DNA of 38,975 nt, taken from positions 1 through 38,975 of the forward strand of contig NZ_JEMA01000316.1 of NCBI RefSeq assembly GCF_001589285.1, given 5' to 3'. Below the pieces are notes generated by a model. That model was given only the letters and a program-made list of their open reading frames with translations, was not told the origin of the DNA and searched no databases. Source of the DNA: Sorangium cellulosum. GTDB lineage: Bacteria > Myxococcota_A > Polyangia > Polyangiales > Polyangiaceae. A program made the position numbers and the translations under genes. Every line of letters begins with the position of its first letter. Position 1 is the first letter of the stretch. Below are positions 1 through 7,137 of this stretch, one piece after another.

Positions 1-650
1 TTGACGACGTCGATGTACTTCGTGTCGGGGTAGCGCTCACAGAACTGCTTCATCCAGTCGCGCACGGCGCTCTGCTGCTGATCTGCGGAGAGGCGCCCGA
101 CCCAGTCCGGCTGCTGGCTGCCCCACACGAAGACGTGGTGCTTGAAGATGATGTTGTTGTCCTTCGCGTACTTGTAGATCGCGTCGAGCTTGCTCCAGTC
201 CTTGGAGCCCTGGGTCCTCTCGACGGAGCCCCACTTGCCCTCGTTCTCGGGCGTGATCTGGTTCCAGTACTTCGCGAAGCCGTCGCGCACGGCGCCGCTC
301 GTCGTGATGTTGCCGACGAACTTCTCGCTGCTGGGGGAGCCGCCCGTTCCGTCGCTTCCGCCGGTCCCGCCGTTCGAACCGCCCGACCCGCCGCCGCCTT
401 CGCTCGAGCTACCCGTCGAGGAGCTTGTCGTTCCAGGGCCTCCGGCGCCGCTGGTGACCGATGCGCTGCTGCTGGCTGTCGTGCTGCCGCTGGTGGTGCT
501 GCCGGAGCTGACCGTGCTGCTGGCTGCCCCCGAGCCGCCCGCGCCCTCCTCGACCCCGCCGTCGCCACCAGAGCATCCAAAGAGGGCCGCGACTCCGAGC
601 GCCATCCACGTGGTGCCGCACAGCCATCGAGAAGAACGGTTCTTGTTCAT
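1..650 (-). CDS. GH10 endo-1,4-beta-xylanase lipoprotein, N-terminal part
   Basis: The visible 216 residues begin MNKNRSSRW, with a signal peptide ending in lipobox LFGC (Cys26), so this is probably a surface lipoprotein. Residues 27 to about 105 form a low-complexity Ser/Gly/Thr linker. The catalytic domain then starts with typical GH10 blocks: YWNQITPENEGKWGSVE, FKHHVFVWGSQQPDW and YPDTKYIDVVN. In GH10 enzymes the acid/base Glu directly follows the last of these, so the window edge cuts the gene exactly before that residue; the nucleophile Glu lies outside. The expected role is cleavage of internal xylan bonds outside the cell. The ATG at 650 is chosen because it directly precedes the signal peptide. 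Family assignment is firm from motifs; activity cannot be judged from the half seen. Confidence 0.93.
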   Translation of the reverse strand, partial: MNKNRSSRWLCGTTWMALGVAALFGCSGGDGGVEEGAGGSGAASSTVSSGSTTSGSTTASSSASVTSGAGGPGTTSSSTGSSSEGGGGSGGSNGGTGGSDGTGGSPSSEKFVGNITTSGAVRDGFAKYWNQITPENEGKWGSVERTQGSKDWSKLDAIYKYAKDNNIIFKHHVFVWGSQQPDWVGRLSADQQQSAVRDWMKQFCERYPDTKYIDVV

Positions 651-1116
651 TGTGCACTTCCGCGAGTTGAGTCGTTGGTGGTTCTCGAAGCGAGGGAGCC
701 GATGGGCAGCGGTACGAGCCGGAGCGCACACGCTCTGCGAACTACGTGCCAAACAGCTCGGCGCCTACAATTCCCGCCTGCCCTGGAAGTGATCACGACA
801 CGCACACGAAAGCCGCGGCCACGCGGCGTTCCGCGTCGATGGGAATTGTGCCGTGGTATTGCGAAAGCCGACCCGGGTTGAGGGCTGACGATTGCGGTGG
901 CATGGTAATATTCCAACCATCGAACGCCTGAAGACCCACCCAGGTTGAGCCGACCCGGGTTGGGGTCGAAGGCCGACCCAGGTTGAGCCGACCCGGGTTG
1001 GCGAAGGCCGACCCAGGTTGAGCCGACCCGGGTTGAGGGTGGTTGGTTGGCCGGCTTACGCCCGGTTGCCCAACCTCGGTCGGGCCACGGCTGCTCCAAC
1101 CTGGGTCAGGCCGCCC
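651..1116. other. Intergenic region upstream of xylanase gene
   Basis: About 470 bases separate the xylanase start from the end of the next minus-strand gene. I see no convincing gene. The part nearest the xylanase (651-866) is less GC-rich than the coding DNA and should hold its promoter, but no confident -35/-10 pair stands out. The distal half is filled by the repeat cluster listed separately. Confidence 0.5.
868..1110. repeat. Cluster of CCGACCC(A/G)GGTTG repeats
   Basis: The 13-mer CCGACCC(A/G)GGTTG occurs at 868, 950, 973, 988, 1008 and 1023, with a diverged copy near 935. Degenerate inverted copies lie at 1071 (CAACCTCGGTCGG) and 1097 (CAACCTGGGTCAGG). The A and G versions alternate as pairs 15 bp apart; the pairs at 973/988 and 1008/1023 repeat with a 35-bp period. 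The core ACCCGGGT is palindromic. It could be a REP-like extragenic repeat or a binding-site array; the sequence alone does not decide. Confidence 0.85.
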
Positions 1117-1818
1117 TCAACGAGCGCGCGCCGTGCAGGCCCGGAGGAGCTCAGCCACCAGCGGCGGAAGGCGACCGGCGAGCGCGGCGCGCTCCGGCTG
1201 GAACAGCGTGGCGACGAAGAACGGATGCCCGTCGAGCTCCACGGCGCGCACATCGCCGGCGTCGTCCTCCGCCCCGACCCGCAGCGGGCCCGAGACGAGC
1301 GCGGCCTGGAACGCCGGGTTCAGGCCATAGCGGCAGCGGTACCCTTCCGTCGTCTCCGCGCAGCCGTAGGCCTGCGCGATGCGGGTGCCGGCGCGGAACC
1401 GGACGGCGCCGGTGGCCTCCACCAGCGAGCACTCCAGCGGCGCGATCACCGCGCGCTGCGCCTCCGGCGCCGTCTCCGCGTGCTCGGCGTCCGACCAGCC
1501 CAGCACATGGCGCGCGTACTCGACGATCGCGTGCTGGAAGCCGCCGCAGGTGCCGAGAAAGGGCCGCCGCTGCTCGCGCGCGAAGCGGATCGCGCGCAGC
1601 GCCCCATCCATGCTCCGGTACGGGCTCGCTGGCACGCACCAGAGGGCGTCGTAGCCCGCCACCCGCGACGCGTCGGTCACCTCCTCGGTCGGCACCCACT
1701 CGAACGAGAGCGGCACGGCGAGCGCTTCTCCCGCCAGTCGCAGCGCCGCCGGGATGGCCCGGTGCGCAGTCACCCCGTCGTCCCGATCGCCGACGAGCCC
1801 CAGCCGAATCACCGACAT
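1117..1818 (-). CDS. CTP synthase-like class I glutamine amidotransferase protein
   Basis: The 233-residue product (from ATG 1818) resembles the glutaminase domain of CTP synthase without the synthetase domain. The nucleophile elbow is present as PFLGTCGGFQHAI with Cys91. The C-terminal block reads HPFFVATLFQPE, where canonical enzymes have FHPE, so the catalytic His is Gln207 while Glu209 remains. Known stand-alone relatives are annotated as CTP-synthase C-terminal-region-related proteins. Glutaminase activity is therefore doubtful and the role is unknown. Possible starts are GTG 1830, ATG 1821 and ATG 1818; I prefer 1818 because GAGG lies six bases before it. It is followed downstream only by the repeat cluster. 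Confidence 0.85.
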   Translation of the reverse strand: MSVIRLGLVGDRDDGVTAHRAIPAALRLAGEALAVPLSFEWVPTEEVTDASRVAGYDALWCVPASPYRSMDGALRAIRFAREQRRPFLGTCGGFQHAIVEYARHVLGWSDAEHAETAPEAQRAVIAPLECSLVEATGAVRFRAGTRIAQAYGCAETTEGYRCRYGLNPAFQAALVSGPLRVGAEDDAGDVRAVELDGHPFFVATLFQPERAALAGRLPPLVAELLRACTARAR

Positions 1819-1951
1819 CATGCGCCTCACCAGAGATCCCGACGTGCGGGCAAGAGGGTCCTCGTCTCGATCCTACATTCCACAGGGCGGATGCGTGAAA
1901 GCGGCCTGGAGCTCGACGTCCTCGCGCCGTCCGGCCCAGCGCACCGCCGCG

Positions 1952-2515
1952 TCAGCCAGGCGGCCTTCGTGCGTAGAGGAAGCGAGCATAGCCGATCTCG
2001 GCGGCGTTCTTCGTCAGCTCGACGTTGACCCAGGCCACGACGTCACCGAACGGACGATCCTGAAACGGCCATCGGGTGCGCTGCGGCGACCGCAGATCGT
2101 CGTCCGTGACCCGATCGAGCGCCGCGCGCCACCGTTCCTGCAGGCCGCCGAGCCACGCGCGCACGCCATCGGCGTCGCCGGGCCACGTCACGCCCTCGCG
2201 AGAGAGCGCTCCGTCGCCGAACGAGCGGTCGAGCGCCATGGACCACCAGAAGCCGATATGCCACGTCACCCACGCGATGCTCGGCGGGCCGAGGTCGTAT
2301 CCCTCGTGATCAGGCCAGTCGGCGCGCCACTCGCCGCCCGGGGTCTGATGGACGTGCAACCCCGCGTCAGCAGGGCGCCACAAGCACTCGTCGGTGGAGA
2401 GCCCGTCGAGGTGATAGCTGGCGAGCTGCCACGCGATGTCGAGCTGCCGGACCAGATAGCCACGGACCTCGCTGGCCTCAGGCTGCGTCGGCGCGCCAGG
2501 GCTGTCGCGTCTCAT
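1952..2515 (-). CDS. DinB-superfamily protein
   Basis: The 187-residue product has the helical-bundle pattern of DinB/YfiT-like proteins: an early YHLDGLSTDECLW block, a central WVTWHIGFWWSMALDR block and a C-terminal helix VELTKNAAEIGYARFL. His35 and His86 fit the first two metal ligands of the family. The third ligand, often His in the last helix, appears to be absent, with Asn or Lys at that place, so metal binding is uncertain. Members include bacillithiol/mycothiol-linked transferases and many proteins of unknown role. It stands alone, 134 bases upstream of the amidotransferase-like gene on the same strand. Confidence 0.85.
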   Translation of the reverse strand: MRRDSPGAPTQPEASEVRGYLVRQLDIAWQLASYHLDGLSTDECLWRPADAGLHVHQTPGGEWRADWPDHEGYDLGPPSIAWVTWHIGFWWSMALDRSFGDGALSREGVTWPGDADGVRAWLGGLQERWRAALDRVTDDDLRSPQRTRWPFQDRPFGDVVAWVNVELTKNAAEIGYARFLYARRPPG

Positions 2516-2578
2516 GGTCCAGAGCCTAGCAGCATCCCCGTACCCGGTAAACCGCCGGACCCGCCGCGCGCGCCGGCG

Positions 2579-3532
2579 TCATGGCTGCTGTAGCCGCTCC
2601 GCATGCTCGGCCAGGAGCCCGCCGAGCAGGTGGAACTCCAGATACGACCGCGCCACGTCCGTCGCCCCGGGCAGCTCCTCCTTCGCGCCGCCCAGCACCA
2701 CCCAGCCGCCGCCTCGCTCGAACCGGAACGAGAGGGTCTCCCCCTCCGCGAGCCCGTGCTCGCGCACCGGCCGCAAGATCGACACGCCCTCCAGCCCGAA
2801 CAGGAACAGATCCCGCGCGATCACCTCGTCGAGCCACCGCTTCGACAGCGCGGTGAGCGACAGCTCCCACGCGCCCTCGCGCAGCATCTCCGGCACCGAC
2901 CCGCGGCGGATGAGCGGCGCGTTCGCCGCGTCGAGCGACACGAGCTGCGCCCGCGCCACGCCGTGATGAACCCCGAGCGCCCCGAAGCCCACCGACAGAT
3001 CCGCGACGCGATAGCCCACCTGCGCCGGATCCTGCGCCGCGCCCTGCAGCAGATCCCGCGTGGCCATGATCGCCTTCACCACGCGCAGGGCGAGCGACGG
3101 GCGCAGGCACAGCGCGCGCGTCCTGTCCGGCGTGAGCGCGACGGCGCGGGTGACAGCGTCCTGCACGATCACCTCGAACGGCTCGAGCTCGGCCGCCGCC
3201 AGGGGCTCGCTCGCGCGCATATGCCGGTGCAGATCGAACGAGAACGCGCGCCCCTTCTTGAACACCTTGAGGTGCACGCTGAAGGGGCTCTTCCGCCCGC
3301 TCGCCGTGGTGCCCTCCGCCAGGAAGAGGACGTCGCCGATCACGGTCTTCTCCGGGTAAACGTGATCGTTGTAAAGGACGATGCGTCGCGCCTCGGTGTC
3401 CAGGTCGACCCGAGAGCGATCATCGTCGAGGGCGAGGCGATTGCCCTCGTGATCGCCGCGCGTGCCGAGCCCGGCGAAGGGGCAGCGGACGCGACCCGCG
3501 AAGTGGTAGACCCCTCGATCACAGAAGCGCAC
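2579..3532 (-). CDS. Conserved-looking hypothetical protein
   Basis: I do not recognise a family for this 317-residue protein. It has no signal peptide or membrane segment. The middle (YNDHVYPEKTVIGDVLFLAEG, with DLHRHMRASEPL further on) and the C-terminus (DVARSYLEFHLLGGLLAEHAERL) look like well-packed globular domain sequence, and codon use is typical of the window. The GTG start at 3532 lies one codon beyond the TGA of the upstream membrane-protein gene (3536-3538), with GGGGGTGA just before it, so translation is probably coupled. The two proteins may act together. Confidence 0.7.
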   Translation of the reverse strand: MRFCDRGVYHFAGRVRCPFAGLGTRGDHEGNRLALDDDRSRVDLDTEARRIVLYNDHVYPEKTVIGDVLFLAEGTTASGRKSPFSVHLKVFKKGRAFSFDLHRHMRASEPLAAAELEPFEVIVQDAVTRAVALTPDRTRALCLRPSLALRVVKAIMATRDLLQGAAQDPAQVGYRVADLSVGFGALGVHHGVARAQLVSLDAANAPLIRRGSVPEMLREGAWELSLTALSKRWLDEVIARDLFLFGLEGVSILRPVREHGLAEGETLSFRFERGGGWVVLGGAKEELPGATDVARSYLEFHLLGGLLAEHAERLQQP

Positions 3533-3535
3533 GGA

Positions 3536-4096
3536 TCACCCCCAGTCCTCGGCTGCCACGCTCCGGCCGAAGACACGCGCGAAGCCCCACTCCGCGACGA
3601 GCAGCGCGCCCAGCGTGACGCCTGCCATCAGCAGGCGGGCAGCCCAGGGCGTGGGCGCGAAAGCAGCCATCTCTCTGGACGGGCGGTGGGCGAGGTTCAC
3701 GTTGAGCGCCGGGTCGGTCGCGACGAAGCTCAGCACAAGCAGCGCGACGAACGTGCCCCAGGCCGAGAGCGCGCTGCCCGACGGCAGGCCGCGCCGCGCG
3801 AGGTGAAGCGCGGCCGCCGCGGGCGGCGCGAGGTGCGCGGCGCTCGAGAGGAGCGTGACCTTGCGCGTGGCGATGACCTCGATGAGCCACGCAGGGATGC
3901 CAACGCCCACAGAGAACACGAACGCCGGACCCACGAGCCACCCAGCGCCGGCGAGCAGGCCGAGCGCCACGGCGAGGGCCGCGACGTGGCAGGCAAAGAG
4001 CATCTCGCCCATCCTGCCGGTGCCGCGCTTCTCCTGCACGTACCTGGCCAGGATCGCGAAGATCGGCAGGGCGCACAGGACTTCAACGGCACGCAC
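3536..4096 (-). CDS. Polytopic membrane protein of unknown function
   Basis: About 187 residues with five or six hydrophobic helices, for example VLCALPIFAILARYV, VAALAVALGLLAGAGWLVG, FSVGVGIPAWLIEVIA, FVALLVLSFVAT and LLMAGVTLGALLVAEWGF. No family is recognised. The frame is open to a TTG at 4162, but residues before GTG 4096 (Arg/Pro/Gly-rich) do not look like protein start sequence, so GTG 4096 is preferred; neither start has a clear ribosome site. It forms a tight unit with the next gene, with only three bases between stop and start. Confidence 0.65.
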   Translation of the reverse strand: MRAVEVLCALPIFAILARYVQEKRGTGRMGEMLFACHVAALAVALGLLAGAGWLVGPAFVFSVGVGIPAWLIEVIATRKVTLLSSAAHLAPPAAAALHLARRGLPSGSALSAWGTFVALLVLSFVATDPALNVNLAHRPSREMAAFAPTPWAARLLMAGVTLGALLVAEWGFARVFGRSVAAEDWG

Positions 4097-4252
4097 CCGC
4101 GCAGGGTACCGCGCGGCGCCGCCGTGAGGGAAGCGGATCGCGGGCCCGCGCGAGCGCGGCAAGGACGTTCAGCGTTCGTCGACTACCCCGGCGGACGAAG
4201 CTGGGCGATAGTGACGACTCATCTGCTTCACGAACGCACGGAGGAGGGATCG

Positions 4253-5089
4253 ATGTCGAAGATCGCGCTTGTCACAGGCGGCAATCAGGGCCTCGGTTAC
4301 GCGATGGTCGCCCGGCTTTGCCAGGACTTGCCGGCGGGCAGCGCCGTCTACCTGGCGGCGCGGGATCAGGAGCGCGGCGAGGCGGCCGTCGCGAGCCTGC
4401 GCGAGCAAGGCCTGCAGCCGTCGCTGGCCCGGCTCGACGTGACCGACGACGCGAGCGTCCAGGCCCTGGCCGAGACGCTGGCGCGCCGTCACGGCGGGAT
4501 CGACATCGTGCTCTCGAACGCGGCTGCACGCATCGTGAAGGATCGGCCGCAGGCGGCCCAGGTCCGCACCTTCATCGACACGAACAACCACGGCACCTAC
4601 CGGATGATCCGCGCCTTCGGGCCCCTGCTGCGCGACGGCGGTCGGCTCCTCGTCGTCGCGAGCGCCTTCGGCTCCCTGAGCAAGCTGGACCCGCGGCTCC
4701 ATCACCTCTTCGACCCCGCCACGCGCTCTCTCGAGGACATCGAGCGCGTCATGGACGAGTACGTGGAGCTCGTCGAGCGCGGCGAGGCAGAAGCTCACCA
4801 CTGGCCGGCGTGGATCAACATTCCATCCAAGATCGCCCAGGTCGCCTCGATGAAGGTCCACGCGCGACAGCGACACGACGAGGCGACGCAGCGCGGGATC
4901 GTCATCGCCGCGCTCTGCCCAGGGCTCGTGGACACCGATGCGTCGCGCCCGTGGTTCGACGACATGTCGTCCGCGCAATCGCCGGCGGACGCCGCGAAGA
5001 ACGCCCTCTGGATCTGCACGCAGCCCGCCGAGTCACCGCGCGTCTACGGTGAGCTCGTCCAGCATCGTCGGATCATCCCCTGGGCTTGA
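4253..5089 (+). CDS. Short-chain dehydrogenase/reductase, catalytic Tyr replaced
   Basis: The 278-residue protein has the classical SDR Rossmann start ALVTGGNQGLG, typical of NAD(P)H binding, then LDVTDD and LSNAA, and the active-site Ser in VVASAFGSL (Ser137). It resembles carbonyl-reductase-type SDRs. The YxxxK motif should follow, but the sequence is WINIPSKIAQ: Lys193 is kept while the Tyr position is Asn189. Normal proton transfer would need another residue, so the activity is uncertain. PGLVDTD follows as in the family. The ATG at 4253 is preceded by GGAGGAGGG at the right distance. It ends five bases before the ArsR operator. Confidence 0.92.
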   Translation: MSKIALVTGGNQGLGYAMVARLCQDLPAGSAVYLAARDQERGEAAVASLREQGLQPSLARLDVTDDASVQALAETLARRHGGIDIVLSNAAARIVKDRPQAAQVRTFIDTNNHGTYRMIRAFGPLLRDGGRLLVVASAFGSLSKLDPRLHHLFDPATRSLEDIERVMDEYVELVERGEAEAHHWPAWINIPSKIAQVASMKVHARQRHDEATQRGIVIAALCPGLVDTDASRPWFDDMSSAQSPADAAKNALWICTQPAESPRVYGELVQHRRIIPWA

Positions 5090-5093
5090 CGAC

Positions 5094-5113
5094 GCGTAAC
5101 GATTCGGTTACGC
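5094..5113. promoter_or_regulatory. Operator-like palindrome upstream of arsR-type gene
   Basis: GCGTAAC-GATTCG-GTTACGC is a perfect 7-bp inverted repeat with a 6-base spacer, ending nine bases before the ArsR-type start codon. Position and symmetry fit an autoregulatory operator overlapping the promoter of the ArsR/SRPBCC pair. Confidence 0.75.
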
Positions 5114-5122
5114 ATCACGCCG

Positions 5123-5500
5123 ATGGACGCGGTCGCCCAGGCGCTGGCGGATCCGATCCGACGGGAGATCCTGCGGATCCTGCGCGATCGCACCGCCTCG
5201 GCGGGCACCCTCGCCAGCGCGTTCTCGGTCAGCCGCCCGGCCGTCAGCCGGCACCTGCGGGTGCTGCGCGAAGCCGGCCTGGTGCGCGACGTCTCGCGCG
5301 GCCGCGAGCGCGAGTACAGCATCGTCCTCGGCGCGCTCGATGAGCTCGAGGCGTTCCTGCGCGAGCTGCGCGCGGAGAGCCCGTGGCACCGTCGGTTCGA
5401 CGCGCTCGAGACAGAGGTCCACCGCGTGCGCCGGCAGAAGCGCATGGCCACCATCGACCCGCCCCGCAACGACACGAAACGAAAGAAGGAGACAGCATGA
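5123..5500 (+). CDS. ArsR-family winged-helix regulator
   Basis: The 125-residue protein starts MDAVAQALADPIRREILRIL, the usual opening of ArsR/SmtB repressors. A recognition-helix segment (VSRPAVSRHLRVLREAGLV) and a wing (GREREYSI) follow. The Cys-rich metal site of ArsR/SmtB sensors is missing, so it belongs with the metal-independent regulators that are often paired with SRPBCC proteins. Its stop overlaps the next start as ATGA, so the two genes are translationally coupled. The palindrome just upstream suggests self-repression. The last 25 residues are basic and possibly disordered. Confidence 0.93.
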   Translation: MDAVAQALADPIRREILRILRDRTASAGTLASAFSVSRPAVSRHLRVLREAGLVRDVSRGREREYSIVLGALDELEAFLRELRAESPWHRRFDALETEVHRVRRQKRMATIDPPRNDTKRKKETA

Positions 5501-6000
5501 GCCCCCGACCCACCGGCCGCGTACGAGGCACCGCGACAGGCGCCGATCTCGTGATCAAGCGCAGCTTTCGCGCTCCCATCGAGGACGTCTGGCAGAGCGT
5601 CACCGCCTCCGAGAGCACGGCGCGCTGGATCGGCCCGTGGGAGGGGGAGGCGGGGCCCGGCAAGACGGTGCGCCTCCAGATGGCGTTCGAGAAAGGGGCG
5701 CCGCCGTGCAACGTCTCGATCGACGCATGCGAGCCGCCGCATCACCTCGCCGTGTCGATGAAGGACGACCACGGCGACTGGCGGCTCGCGCTCTCGCTCA
5801 CGGCGAGGGGGGAGACGACCGAGCTCACCTTCGTTCAGCACCTCGCCGATCCAGCGCTCGCCGGGGACACCGGGCCAGGATGGGAGTACTACCTCGACAT
5901 GCTCGTCGCCTCCCGGCTCGGCGAGCCGCTGCCGGACTTCTCCGATTACTATCCGGCGCAGCGTGCCTACTACCTGGGCGACGCGCGCACGCAGGAGTAG
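5497..6000 (+). CDS. SRPBCC/AHSA1-domain protein
   Basis: The 167-residue protein has the START-like AHSA1 pattern: LVIKRSFRAPIEDVWQSVT near the N-terminus, ARWIGPWEG, a central beta-rich part with VSIDACEPPHHLAVSM, and a final long helix (GWEYYLDMLVASRLG). These domains bind hydrophobic ligands in a helix-grip cavity; no ligand can be inferred here. It overlaps the ArsR-type gene by four bases and is probably its only operon partner. A GAAGGAGA Shine-Dalgarno sequence lies inside the arsR-type coding end. Confidence 0.92.
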   Translation: MSPRPTGRVRGTATGADLVIKRSFRAPIEDVWQSVTASESTARWIGPWEGEAGPGKTVRLQMAFEKGAPPCNVSIDACEPPHHLAVSMKDDHGDWRLALSLTARGETTELTFVQHLADPALAGDTGPGWEYYLDMLVASRLGEPLPDFSDYYPAQRAYYLGDARTQE

Positions 6001-6016
6001 CCCCGCCACGGCGGGG
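6001..6016 (+). terminator. Short GC hairpin after SRPBCC gene
   Basis: CCCCGCC-AC-GGCGGGG directly follows the stop codon. There is no T-run, so it is at best a weak or Rho-assisted terminator or a 3'-end stabiliser. Confidence 0.35.
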
Positions 6017-6090
6017 AGCCTCGGCGCGAGCTCCACCGCTCTCGGCGGCTTGCACCCTCACGGCACATTGAGTAGGGTGGCTCACGCGCC

Positions 6091-6876
6091 ATGACCGAGC
6101 TGAGCCACGCGCAGATCGAGCGCTTCATCACCGAAGGATTCGTGCGGATCGACGCGGCCTTTCCCCGGAGCCTCGCCGACGAGGGGCGCGCCATCCTGTG
6201 GCGTGACACAGGGTTCGATCCGCTCGACCCGAAGACATGGACGAAGCCCGTGGTCCGGCTCGGGATGTACGGCCAGCGACCGTTCGCTGACGCGGCGAAC
6301 ACGCCGGTGCTCCGCGCCGCGTTCGATCAGCTGGTCGGCCGCGGGCGCTGGCAGCCGCCGGCCGCGCTCGGCACGTTCCCCGTCCGCTTTCCGTCGCCTG
6401 ACGACCCCGGCGATGCGGGCTGGCACGTCGACGCCAGCTTCGGCACGGAGAACCCCGACTTCATGACGTGGCGCGTGAACGTCGCGTCGCGCGGCCGCGC
6501 GCTGCTCATGCTGTTTCTCTTCTCGGATGTCAGCGAGTCCGACGCGCCGACGCGCATCCGGGCGGGGTCGCACCTGGACATCGCGAGGCAGCTCGCGCCC
6601 GCGGGCGAGCAGGGGTTGACGCTGCGTGACCTCGCAGCGAACGGCTTCGCGGAGACGGCGCATCGACAGCGGGTGCTCGCGACGGGAGAGGCGGGGACTG
6701 TCTACCTGTGTCATCCGTTCCTGGTCCACACGGCGCAGCCGCACCGCGGCACCCGCCCGCGCTTCATGGCGCAGCCGCCCCTGCTCCCGGCCGAGCCGTT
6801 GCGGCTCGAGCGCGAGCACGGGGACTATTCACCCGTCGAGCGAGCGATCCGCGGGGCGCTGAGCGGGGGCCTGTAG
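6091..6876 (+). CDS. Phytanoyl-CoA dioxygenase (PhyH)-family Fe(II)/2-oxoglutarate oxygenase
   Basis: The 261-residue protein begins with the PhyH-type ELSHAQIERFITEGFVRIDAAF. The iron-binding facial triad is complete: H112xD114 in GWHVDAS and a distal His213 in PFLVHTAQPHRG. Arg222/Arg224 shortly after are placed to hold 2-oxoglutarate. It should couple oxygen and 2-oxoglutarate to hydroxylate an organic substrate; the substrate is unknown. It stands between the ArsR/SRPBCC pair and the GH3 gene on the same strand, with gaps of 90 and 261 bases, so co-transcription is possible but not shown. Confidence 0.9.
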   Translation: MTELSHAQIERFITEGFVRIDAAFPRSLADEGRAILWRDTGFDPLDPKTWTKPVVRLGMYGQRPFADAANTPVLRAAFDQLVGRGRWQPPAALGTFPVRFPSPDDPGDAGWHVDASFGTENPDFMTWRVNVASRGRALLMLFLFSDVSESDAPTRIRAGSHLDIARQLAPAGEQGLTLRDLAANGFAETAHRQRVLATGEAGTVYLCHPFLVHTAQPHRGTRPRFMAQPPLLPAEPLRLEREHGDYSPVERAIRGALSGGL

Positions 6877-7137
6877 CTGGCCTTCATGTCTCGCCGGTGA
6901 ATCCGTGAATGTCACCCCCGGTCGTGCCGACGGGGCCAGCTTTCCCGTGGCGGCATCCTGCACCGCGGCGCCCGCGTCCCTCCGGGAGACCCCACGGCCC
7001 CGCGACCGACCCCAGGTCGGGTAGCCGGCAGCGGTCGCCGGCCAGGGACGCCGCGTGCCTTGGTTTCCTCGGCTCGATCGGGCACAGTGGGGCTCGCTCG
7101 CCGCCGTGTCGCTCGACGCTGCTCCAGGAGGCCCCGT

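Noticed and set aside
868-1110. CRISPR array
   Set aside because: Repeats are only 13 bp, spacers are 2-60 bp and not unique, and there are no cas genes.
2603-4252. In-frame upstream extension of the SDR frame
   Set aside because: It lies antisense to two genes, is charged low-complexity sequence, and the SDR has a strong ribosome site and typical start at 4253.
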